5,156 nucleotides of DNA from Actinomycetota bacterium. Its GTDB lineage: Bacteria; Actinomycetota; Thermoleophilia; RBG-16-64-13. The DNA lies in assembly GCA_003157225.1 (NCBI GenBank), contig PMIZ01000467.1, positions 2,233 to 7,388 of the forward strand, given 5' to 3'. Shown piece after piece: positions 1-5,059 of this stretch. Below the pieces are notes generated by a model that was not told the origin of the DNA, ran no database searches, and saw only the letters and a list, made by a program, of their open reading frames with translations. The position numbers and the translations under genes are program-made. Numbering within the stretch: position 1 is the first letter of the stretch; each line of letters opens with the position of its first letter.

Positions 1-80
1 AATCGGCCACCCATTCCGATTCAATTCGGCCACCCATTCCGGTTGAAATCGGCCGGGGATTCCGGCCCAAATCGGCCACC
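1..80. repeat. Left-end IS21 repeat array, 23-bp period
   Basis: Four units of a 23-bp motif ending in TCGGCCACC follow one another at 1-11 (partial, cut by the window start), 12-34, 35-57 (diverged, ends GGCCGGG) and 58-80. Within units, CATTCCG alternates with AATCGGCCACC. The array is the inverted counterpart of 2528-2618. IS21 elements carry multiple subterminal repeats thought to be IstA binding sites, and these are the likely equivalents. Four units is a generous number for such an end. Confidence 0.85.
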
Positions 81-128
81 TCGAAAGACGCGCACCGACA
101 CCAAGGACGGCACCGCTTGCCGGATCGT

Positions 129-151
129 ACCCTTCCTCGGAACGGAAGGGT
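129..151 (+). promoter_or_regulatory. Hairpin in istA leader
   Basis: A perfect 8-bp inverted repeat, ACCCTTCC (129-136) and GGAAGGGT (144-151), encloses a 7-nt loop. It sits between the left-end array and the istA ribosome binding site GGGAGG (158-163). No T-run follows, so a classical terminator is not indicated. A structure here could damp istA expression from transcripts that enter the element from outside, as leader hairpins do in some other insertion sequences. That role is inference. Confidence 0.4.
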
Positions 152-169
152 CAAGACGGGAGGCGACGA

Positions 170-1726
170 GTGCCGAGAAAGAAGCTCGAGGTGCGCAAGA
201 TTTGCGATGTGCTGAGACTGAACGAACAAGGCTTCTCCCAGAGGGAGATCGCCCAGAGCTTGAGCTGCGCGAGAAGCACGGTGGGAGACACCCTCTGCCG
301 AGCCAAGGCGGCCGGTCTTGCCTACGACGAATTCCGGGAGCTCTCCCAGGCTGAGCTCTACGCCCGGCTCTACCCGGGTAACAGCGGCTCACCCCGCCGC
401 AGGTTTGAGCCCGACTACGAGTACCTGCACCGGGAGCTCAGGCGCCCCGGGGTGACGCTGCAACAGCTCTGGATCGAGTATCGAGACGATCACCCCACGG
501 ATGGTCTCCAATACTCCCAGTTCTGCAAGCACTACCGCAGCTGGGAAGGCACCATCGATGTCGTCATGCACCACGAGCACCGGGCGGGCGAGAAGGCCTT
601 CGTGGATCTGGCCGGCAAGACCCAGGCAATCGTTTGCCCCCACAGCGGTGAAGTCACCCAGTCCCCGGTGTTCTGCGCCTGTCTGGGGGCTTCCAACTAC
701 ACCTATGCGGAGGTCCTTGCCGGAGCGGGTCTCGCCCCGTTTCTTTTGGCCCACGTGCACATGCTGGAGTTCTGTCAGGGATCCCCGAGGGTCATCGTGC
801 CCGATAATCTGAAGGACGCCGTCCGGCTCGCTTCCTTCTACGAGCCCGACCTCAACCCCAGCTACCTCGATCTCGCCCGCCACTACAACGCGGTCGTGCT
901 GCCCGCTCGCGTGCGAAAGCCCCGGGATAAGGCCAAGGTGGAATCCGCTGTTTTGCAGATAGAACGCCATGTGATGGCTCCTCTACGCAATCGGACGTTC
1001 TTCTCCATTGCCGAGGCCAACGCCGCCTACGCCGAGGAGCTTGCCGCCTTGAACGCCCGTCCCTTCCAGAAGATGGCTGGTTCACGCCTCACGCTGTTTG
1101 AGACCCTCGACCGTCCGGCGCTTTCGCCCCTTCCCGCCCACCCGTACGAGTTTGCGGCCTGGAAGCGGGCCCGCGTCAACATCGACTACCACGTGCAGGT
1201 AGACGGCGCCTTCTACTCGGTGCCCTACCAGCTCGCCCGCCGGGAGGTGGAGGTGAGACTGAGCCAGGCAGTCGTCGAGATCTTCCACGGCGGCCGGCGC
1301 GTGGCGAGCCACCTGCGCTCCTACGTGCGCGGCCGCTTCGTGACCGCGGCCGAGCACATGCCCGCCGCCCATCGTCGTCACCTGGAATGGACACCGTCCC
1401 GCCTCGAGAGTTGGGGAAGGAGCGTGGGACCGTCTACCGGCGCGCTTGTTTCCGGCATCCTTGAACGCCGGCTCCACCCGGAGCAGGGCTATCGCTCCTG
1501 TCTCGGGCTCATGCGCCTCTCGCGTGACTACACGCCGGAGCGCTTAGAAGCGGCTGCGGCCCGAGCCGTCTCAGCGGGGGCCTACTCGTTTAAGAGCGTG
1601 AAGAACATCCTGGCCCGCGGTCTCGAGCAGGTGAAGCTCCCCGAAGCTGAGGAACCGGAAGGGACTCTGGTCCTTTTCCACGAGCACCTGCGCGGCGCCG
1701 ACTACTACCGCGAGGAGGTGCTCTAA
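170..1726 (+). CDS. istA: IS21-family transposase IstA
   Basis: IstA is the DDE-type recombinase that binds the IS21 ends, cuts and joins DNA together with IstB. The protein is 518 aa, a normal length for the family. A helix-turn-helix lies at about residues 21-46 (GFSQREIAQSLSCARSTVGD). The catalytic core follows with D146 in FVDLAG, D212 in VPDNLKDAV and E258 in KAKVESAV, which is the IS21-type D-D-E pattern with 45 residues between the second and third acids. The region around 335-395 (VDGAFYSVPYQL) is the small beta-rich domain usual after the core. The start is GTG at 170, chosen because GGGAGG (158-163) stands 6 nt upstream and the HTH begins soon after. The stop TAA shares its last A with the istB ATG, so the two are translationally coupled. 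No frameshift or missing catalytic residue is seen. Confidence 0.96.
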   Translation: MPRKKLEVRKICDVLRLNEQGFSQREIAQSLSCARSTVGDTLCRAKAAGLAYDEFRELSQAELYARLYPGNSGSPRRRFEPDYEYLHRELRRPGVTLQQLWIEYRDDHPTDGLQYSQFCKHYRSWEGTIDVVMHHEHRAGEKAFVDLAGKTQAIVCPHSGEVTQSPVFCACLGASNYTYAEVLAGAGLAPFLLAHVHMLEFCQGSPRVIVPDNLKDAVRLASFYEPDLNPSYLDLARHYNAVVLPARVRKPRDKAKVESAVLQIERHVMAPLRNRTFFSIAEANAAYAEELAALNARPFQKMAGSRLTLFETLDRPALSPLPAHPYEFAAWKRARVNIDYHVQVDGAFYSVPYQLARREVEVRLSQAVVEIFHGGRRVASHLRSYVRGRFVTAAEHMPAAHRRHLEWTPSRLESWGRSVGPSTGALVSGILERRLHPEQGYRSCLGLMRLSRDYTPERLEAAAARAVSAGAYSFKSVKNILARGLEQVKLPEAEEPEGTLVLFHEHLRGADYYREEVL

Positions 1727-2493
1727 TGCTGCGCGCGCCAACGCTTGATCGCCTGCGGGAACTACGCTTGCGGGGCATGGCCGATGCCTTTGCCGCCCAG
1801 ATGGAAAGCCCGGAGGCGGTCTCACTCAGCTTCGAGGAGCGGCTCGGTCTCTTGGTCGATGCCGAATGGACCCACCGTCGGAGCACCATGCTTGCCCGGC
1901 TGCTTCGAGAAGCGAGGCTCCGGCTTCCCGCCTGCCCGGAGGATGTCGAGTTCGGAGCGGCTCGCGGGCTTGATCGGGCCACCTGGCGGGCACTCTTTGC
2001 CGGCGACTTCGCCACTCGTCACCAGAACGTGCTTGTCGTGGGGCCCACGGGGGTGGGCAAAACCTATCTCGCCTGCGCGCTCGGTCACGCCTGCTGCCGC
2101 CTCGGGATGCGGGTCCGCTACCTTCGTCTCGGGGGCTTCCTTCAAGACATCGCTCTTGCCCGTCTGGACGGAAGCTACCGGACGCTCTTCGGGCGGCTTT
2201 CGAAGACGGATCTTCTCATCCTCGATGACTTCGGCCTTGCGCCGCTTGGCGGTGCTGAGGCTCGTGAACTCCTTGAGGTGATCGACGATCGCTACGAACG
2301 GCGCTCCACGGTGGTCTGCTCACAGCTCCCCTTGAGCGAATGGCACCGGGCGATCACCGACCCGACTCTCGCCGACGCCATTCTTGATCGCCTCGTCCAT
2401 GGCGCTCACAAGTTCACGCTTCAGGGGGAATCCATGCGCAAGAAGAAGGGAGGCACGGCACCCAAACCGACCGAGGAAGAAGCTACACTCTAG
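1726..2493 (+). CDS. istB: IS21-family helper ATPase IstB
   Basis: IstB is the AAA+ ATPase, related to DnaC/DnaA-type loaders, that assembles on DNA, selects the target and stimulates IstA. The protein is 255 aa, usual for IstB. The N-terminal part (1-95) is the helical IstB-specific region. Walker A is GPTGVGKT at 106-113, Walker B is LLILDDFG at 163-170, a sensor-like segment VVCSQ lies near 196-200, and the DAILDRL segment (217-223) supplies the usual arginine late in the ATPase domain. The tail is lysine-rich (SMRKKKGG). The ATG at 1726 overlaps the istA stop (TAATG), with GAGGAGGTG at 1712-1720 giving 5-nt spacing inside the end of istA. All key ATPase motifs are intact. About 130 bp separate its stop from the right end of the IS. 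Confidence 0.96.
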   Translation: MLRAPTLDRLRELRLRGMADAFAAQMESPEAVSLSFEERLGLLVDAEWTHRRSTMLARLLREARLRLPACPEDVEFGAARGLDRATWRALFAGDFATRHQNVLVVGPTGVGKTYLACALGHACCRLGMRVRYLRLGGFLQDIALARLDGSYRTLFGRLSKTDLLILDDFGLAPLGGAEARELLEVIDDRYERRSTVVCSQLPLSEWHRAITDPTLADAILDRLVHGAHKFTLQGESMRKKKGGTAPKPTEEEATL

Positions 2494-2527
2494 TCACCGA
2501 AAACCGTCGATGCGTCGCCTTGCTCCG

Positions 2528-2622
2528 GGTGGCCGAATTGAGCCGGAACAGGCGGCCGATTTGGACCGGACCAGGTGGCCGATTTCAACCGGACTGGGTG
2601 GCCGAATTCGCCGGAATGCGCA
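2528..2622. repeat. Right-end IS21 repeat array, four units
   Basis: Four tandem units beginning GGTGGCCGA (one GGCGGCCGA) lie at 2528-2550, 2551-2573, 2574-2596 and 2597-2618. The first three are 23 bp and the last is 22 bp, running into the terminal TGCGCA. Each has the form GGYGGCCGAWTT, a short variable stretch, then CCGGA. They are the reverse complement of the left array in sequence and spacing, and mark the transposase-binding end of the element. The period of roughly two helical turns places all copies on one face of the DNA. Confidence 0.85.
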
Positions 2623-3391
2623 CGTCATCAGCGAGATCGTGCGGGCGCCAGGAGGTGTGCGCGCCGGCTTCATCTCGCGTTTCTCCCCCGGGTCTCTGCC
2701 GTGCTTCACGGTGTACTCGACGTTCGAGTTGCGGAGGCGCCCTGATGTCTATGCTCACTTCCTAGATTTCTTCGATGTGTTTCCGTGCGGCGTTTTGAAA
2801 AGCGAAGATCAGCTATTTGAGGATGAACTTGCTGCCTATGCATCCGGGGAGGGGATAGACCCGACGCTCGTGCTGTTCTCGCCCCTCAACAAACCGATCG
2901 GAACTAATCTCCGCAATGTCATGGATGTGAACTTCAAGAACCGACGGGTGCTTCGGCGGGAGCAAAAATGGCTCGGACTCAAGACCGCGCTGATAGGAGA
3001 CTGGCTGGCGCTCAAGGCGAACTTCCCTCCGAAGGGTGAGAGGTACACTGTCGAAGAGGGAGATGCCTTTGTGGAGGAGGCCACGCGCCAGCGGGTTCAG
3101 TACCTTGCCCCCGACTGGGCTCGCGCTAGGGAGAAGGCGGGGGAACAGATTCGAAGCTCGGCGTTTCCCAGTAGCCGAATGATCCTGTGGACCCTGTTCT
3201 ACAGGTTCTACCTGCCGAACCGCACCCCCGAGACCCAGGACGTATTTGACGTCTTGATCAGTAGTCCGGCGCCATATCTTGACGCCGTCGTTACCGAGAA
3301 ACATCAGGCAGAGATCTACAGGCAGGTCAGAATGCGAGACCCCGCAGTAGGTCACCTCGAAATCTACACGGTGGCGGACCTTCGCGCGTGA
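2623..3391 (+). pseudogene. PIN-like nuclease, 5' end removed by IS21
   Basis: This is about 255 codons of a gene whose start is gone: the right end of the IS abuts it, and the same frame runs back without a stop through the IS end into istB. No credible start with a ribosome binding site follows the junction. The fragment opens HVISEIVRAPGG and ends YTVADLRA. It has features of PIN-like ribonucleases: VYSTFELRRRPDVYAHFLDFF, with the conserved acid in STFEL (codon 2726-2728), then near the C-terminus QDVFDVLISSPAPYLDAVVTEK, with acids at 3239-3241, 3248-3250 and 3281-3283, resembling the late PIN motif that ends in TD/TE. The first catalytic Asp, normally in an N-terminal LDTN-type strand, would lie in the missing part, so the fragment should be inactive. 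PIN assignment is by motif reading only and moderate; a translated stretch fused to IS sequence is possible. The middle (about 2850-3180) is not recognised. Confidence 0.6.
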
Positions 3392-3452
3392 CCCGCAAAG
3401 CATGTTGCCACGTGGCGGACCTTCGCGCGTGACCCGCAAAGCATGTTGCCAT
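3371..3452 (+). repeat. 41-bp tandem duplication over gene stop
   Basis: Two copies of a 41-bp unit, 3371-3411 and 3412-3452, are identical except for the last base (C against T). The unit starts GTGGCGGACC and ends CATGTTGCCA plus one base. Copy 1 contains the last six sense codons (VADLRA) and TGA stop of the PIN-like gene, so copy 2 lies wholly downstream of it. A third, strongly diverged unit starts at 3453 (GTGGCGGGCCT) and keeps a matching AGCATG near 3481-3486. The near-identity points to a recent duplication. The junction between copies forms the perfect 10-bp palindrome GCCACGTGGC (3407-3416). Confidence 0.85.
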
Positions 3453-3509
3453 GTGGCGGGCCTGCCGTCTTGCCACCTCAGAGCATGGACGAGGAGGGAC
3501 CGCCACGTG
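3409..3509. repeat. Inverted repeat flanking the tandem repeat
   Basis: CACGTGGCGGACC (3409-3421) recurs in inverted form as GGACCGCCACGTG (3497-3509), 12 of 13 bases matching. It brackets the second repeat copy and the diverged third copy. Such arrangement of direct and inverted short repeats resembles a remnant mobile-element end, or a protein-binding cluster. No transposase gene is attached on either side. Confidence 0.5.
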
Positions 3510-3526
3510 CGCGCCCGGGGCGAGGT

Positions 3527-3579
3527 GAGGGGTACATTTATCCCGATTTACGCCGCCGATCAGGATAAATGCACCCCTC
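3527..3579. repeat. Long hairpin, REP/MITE-like or terminator
   Basis: The arms GAGGGGTACATTTATCC (3527-3543) and GGATAAATGCACCCCTC (3563-3579) are complementary at 16 of 17 positions. After one C-A mismatch the stem continues with GAT (3545-3547) against ATC (3559-3561), giving about 21 paired positions around a loop of about 11 nt (3548-3558, rich in CGCCG). An outer GCCCGG (3513-3518) and CCGGGC (3582-3587) could lengthen the structure. The A+T core ATTTATC stands out in this GC-rich setting. It could be a bidirectional terminator for the PIN-like gene, a REP-like palindrome or a solo mobile-element end; there is no clear T-run on the + side. The ATG of the next open frame lies inside the right arm. 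Confidence 0.7.
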
Positions 3580-4003
3580 GGCCGGGCGGGAGGGAAAATC
3601 TCTACCGAAGCAGGCCATCTCGCCCACGCAAGTGTCTAACTACTCGATTGACCAGCAGCTTGATCGCACCCAGGGCGGGATGCGCGCCATCGCGGAAGAG
3701 TTGAGGGACTACCTTCTGAACTTGGGAGACGACGTGACCGAGGCGCCCACCCGGGAATACATCGCCTTTCGCCGGATTAGGAACTTCTGCTGTCTAGAAC
3801 CCCATAAAGGGCATATCCTGCTTCATGTTCGTCTCGACCCGAAAGTGGGGGAAGGCTGCCCGATCTGCAGCGACGTCAGCAAGATCGGCCATTTCGGCAC
3901 CGGCGACCTCAGGGTGCGGGTGAGCGGGCCTGATGACCTCGAGACGGCTAAGCAGTTCATCGACCTTGCATACGGCGGGCTTTCCGCAGGGGCGAGCGCC
4001 TGA
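3569..4003 (+). CDS. DUF5655-type C-terminal domain, probable fragment
   Basis: The frame encodes 144 aa. Residues 25-138 match the pattern of DUF5655: YSIDQQL, then LRDYLLNLGDDV (46-56), TREYIAFRRIRNFCCLEP (61-78), HILLHVRLDP (82-91) and the signature DVSKIGHFGTGDLRVRV (102-118), followed by DDLETAKQFIDLAY. From family knowledge, this form of the domain commonly stands at the C-terminus of ~300-aa proteins with an N-terminal DUF91/NucS-like nuclease region; its biochemical role is unknown. Here nothing of that N-terminal part is seen in any frame upstream. A TAA stop directly precedes the ATG at 3569, which lies in a hairpin arm with AGGA only 3 nt away, a poor start. GTG at 3632 (residue 22) just before SNYSIDQQL would give a tidier domain but has no ribosome binding site. 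The likely reading is a 3' remnant left by rearrangement at the hairpin. Expression is doubtful, domain assignment good. Confidence 0.7.
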   Translation: MHPSAGREGKSLPKQAISPTQVSNYSIDQQLDRTQGGMRAIAEELRDYLLNLGDDVTEAPTREYIAFRRIRNFCCLEPHKGHILLHVRLDPKVGEGCPICSDVSKIGHFGTGDLRVRVSGPDDLETAKQFIDLAYGGLSAGASA

Positions 4004-4099
4004 GACTCTAGCCCTCCCATAGGCTGAGGCCCGTCCGCAGTGGCCACTAACCTTGCGAGACAGCTTCCCCCTAGAGGCGCTGGGAATTGAGGGGACGGC

Positions 4100-4114
4100 G
4101 CTCGCCGGGCGAGC
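4100..4114. promoter_or_regulatory. Perfect 15-bp palindrome upstream of small gene
   Basis: GCTCGCCGGGCGAGC is a perfect inverted repeat around a single central G (4107). It lies 69 bp before the ATG of the 71-aa gene and 5 bp before TTGACT (4120-4125), which resembles a -35 box, although no convincing -10 follows at 16-18 bp. It could be an operator, or a weak stem ending transcripts from the DUF5655 frame; no T-run follows it. Small GC palindromes arise by chance in such DNA. Confidence 0.25.
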
Positions 4115-4169
4115 AGGAGTTGACTTCTCCCCCGAGCTACGCGACCAATGGACGGACGCGCGAGCCGGC

Positions 4170-4177
4170 AAGGAGGA
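4170..4177 (+). promoter_or_regulatory. Ribosome binding site fixing start at 4184
   Basis: AAGGAGGA stands 6 nt before the ATG at 4184. The in-frame ATG further upstream at 4148 has no such site, and its extra residues (MDGRASRQGGSA) cover the site itself, so the shorter protein is preferred. Confidence 0.8.
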
Positions 4178-4183
4178 TCAGCG

Positions 4184-4399
4184 ATGGGAGGTATCTTCAA
4201 GGTGAGGATCACCGAGTCAGCCGGGGAGACTTATGATCTGCGCGACCGCTTCATCTGGAGCGCTTGGCTGGACGCAAGTCTCTTGGGCAGCGGCCATGCC
4301 TTCGATCCCGACCAAGCACTCGAGCAGGCCCAGGAACTTGTGGACCCGGAGAGCATCGATGACGTGGTGATCGAGCGCCGCGGTCGCTTCGCGGATTAG
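4184..4399 (+). CDS. Hypothetical 71-aa acidic protein
   Basis: I do not recognise this protein. It is 71 aa from ATG 4184, begins MGGIFKVRITESAGETYDLRD and ends VIERRGRFAD. The first part, KVRITESAGETYDLRDRFIWSAWLDA, reads like two or three beta strands; the second, DPDQALEQAQELVDPESIDDVVIERR, is an acidic helix followed by a strand. It has no signal peptide, membrane segment or cysteine. The shape suggests a small single-domain cytoplasmic alpha/beta protein. The ideal ribosome binding site and good codon pattern argue that it is a real gene. It stands alone: 180 bp follow the DUF5655 frame and 77 bp precede the ankyrin gene, so co-transcription with the latter is possible. An antitoxin or small regulator role cannot be excluded, but no motif supports it. 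Confidence 0.7.
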   Translation: MGGIFKVRITESAGETYDLRDRFIWSAWLDASLLGSGHAFDPDQALEQAQELVDPESIDDVVIERRGRFAD

Positions 4400-4462
4400 G
4401 GCCGGAGAAGCATCTCGCGACCCCGCCCGCGTGTTTGAGGCGAACGCTGTGAACGAAGACGG

Positions 4463-4469
4463 AAGGAGG
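4463..4469 (+). promoter_or_regulatory. Ribosome binding site before an ACG codon
   Basis: AAGGAGG is a full-strength site whose normal start position, 7 nt downstream, holds ACG (4477) in the frame of the ankyrin protein. No ATG, GTG or TTG in that frame lies between the upstream TGA (4450) and GTG 4585. The site is therefore evidence either for a rare ACG start or for a start codon lost by one T-to-C change. Confidence 0.65.
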
Positions 4470-4476
4470 CAGTCTA

Positions 4477-4806
4477 ACGGACGTTGTCTGGGACGGGATC
4501 AGGCGGGTCGAAACATTAGGCCCTGAGGCACTTCGAATCCGTAATGCCCTCGCCGACGCCGCCAAGAGCTACAACTGGGCGCAAGTGCTTGAACTGCTCG
4601 CGGAGCACAAGGGTCTTGTCAACACCACGAGACCAGGTGGTTTGTCTCTCTACGCCCCCTTGCATCAAGCCGCGCACGGCGGCGCCTCCGGTAAGGTCGC
4701 ACAGCAGCTCATCGGCATGGGCGCGTTTCGCACCCTTCCCAACGCGCGCGGGGAGCGGCAAGAAGGACTTGACAGGGGCTGCCCTTCTCATGGAAACAGC
4801 TCGTGA
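4477..4806 (+). CDS. Ankyrin-repeat protein with ACG start
   Basis: The frame gives 109 aa. After DVVWDGIRRVETLGPEALRI, residues 24-50 (NALADAAKSYNWAQVLELLAEH, then GLVN) form one ankyrin repeat. Residues 54-94 hold a second with the classic APLHQAAHGGA (60-70), a helix VAQQLIGMGA and LPNARGER. Ankyrin repeats are protein-binding scaffolds; the partner is unknown and no export signal is seen. The conventional start GTG 4585 would begin in the middle of the first repeat, so coding must start upstream, where only ACG 4477 fits, 7 nt after AAGGAGG. After GER the usual P-x-D-x-A helix is replaced by QEGLDRGCPSHGNSS and a stop, while the next frame reads KKDLTGAALLMETARDGAHRRRL, so a frameshift near 4755-4770 may have shortened the C-terminus. 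It may be a functional small protein or a young pseudogene. Family call is firm, gene status is not. Confidence 0.65.
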   Translation, partial: TDVVWDGIRRVETLGPEALRIRNALADAAKSYNWAQVLELLAEHKGLVNTTRPGGLSLYAPLHQAAHGGASGKVAQQLIGMGAFRTLPNARGERQEGLDRGCPSHGNSS

Positions 4807-4856
4807 TGGGGCTCATCGAAGGAGGCTCGACTCAAGCCGCTGAGTCTCCACTGAAG

Positions 4857-4885
4857 CCGGTGCGGTTCACTCCCCTCAGCACCGG
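4857..4885. terminator. Possible hairpin downstream of ankyrin gene
   Basis: CCGGTGC (4857-4863) and GCACCGG (4879-4885) form a perfect 7-bp stem with a 15-nt loop, 50 bp after the ankyrin stop. There is no T-run after it, so it would be at best a weak or Rho-assisted terminator. The interval 4807-5059 otherwise shows no gene I can support. Confidence 0.3.
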
Positions 4886-4918
4886 TAGCCCCCCGGCAGA
4901 TGGCCTTTGGTCCAATAC

Positions 4919-4946
4919 TTGCCAGGTTTCCCGCGATATTTCTAAG
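4919..4946 (+). promoter_or_regulatory. Weak candidate promoter for the lipoprotein gene
   Basis: TTGCCA (4919-4924, 5 of 6 to TTGACA) and TCTAAG (4941-4946, 4 of 6 to TATAAT) are 16 bp apart. They lie in the most A+T-rich part of the interval before the lipoprotein gene. This would leave a leader of about 105 nt. The match is weak. Confidence 0.2.
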
Positions 4947-5059
4947 CCGAGCGGGGGCGGATGTCGAAGTATTACCCGAAGGTCACAGTCGAGAGCGGAG
5001 GTTCCTCCATGCGCAGTTCGGGTCGCCGTGCGGGCAGACGTCCTACTAGGAGGAAGGCC

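Larger units (their letters stand above)
1..2622 (+). mobile_element. IS21-family insertion sequence, left tip outside window
   Basis: The element carries the two-gene istA/istB cassette of the IS21 family, flanked by arrays of short repeats in inverted orientation at the two ends. The right end is placed at 2622 because the last repeat unit (2597-2618) runs into TGCGCA (2617-2622), fitting the TG...CA termini of this family, and because PIN-like coding sequence begins straight after it. By symmetry the left end should read TGCGCATTCCGG followed by the first bases of the window, so about 12 bases are missing on the left. The 4-8 bp target duplication typical of the family cannot be checked for that reason. 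Both genes are open and keep their catalytic motifs, so the element may still be active. It cuts the PIN-like gene that follows. The family is certain; the exact ends are inferred. Confidence 0.9.

Noticed and set aside
389..970. Long minus-strand frames opposite istA.
   Set aside because: They are shadows of a gene whose motifs and coupling to istB are unambiguous.
2813..3439. A 208-codon minus-strand frame opposite the PIN-like gene.
   Set aside because: It mirrors the + strand codon bias of the PIN-like gene and spans the tandem repeat; no motif is seen.
3371..3490. Could the spaced repeats be a CRISPR array?
   Set aside because: The units are directly adjacent with no unique spacers, only two are near-identical, and no cas gene is present.
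3402..3704. A 100-codon frame beginning in the tandem repeat.
   Set aside because: It crosses the repeats and hairpin, has arginine- and cysteine-rich nonsense composition, and overlaps the DUF5655 domain in another frame.
4053..4205. A 50-codon frame from TTG 4053 (LRDSFPLEALGIEG onward) that ends inside the 71-aa gene.
   Set aside because: Composition looks somewhat protein-like (FSPELRDQWTDARAG), but there is no ribosome binding site at the TTG, no recognised motif, and it overlaps the better supported gene and its ribosome binding site.
4449..4526. A GTG-started 25-codon leader peptide before the ankyrin gene.
   Set aside because: No ribosome binding site precedes GTG 4449 and the sequence contains no attenuator-like codon run; the strong AAGGAGG lies inside it and points to 4477.
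4982..5020. GGAGGTTCCTCC mini-palindrome near 5000 as an operator.
   Set aside because: The stem is only 5 bp with a 2-nt gap and has no repeated partner; expected by chance in this base composition.
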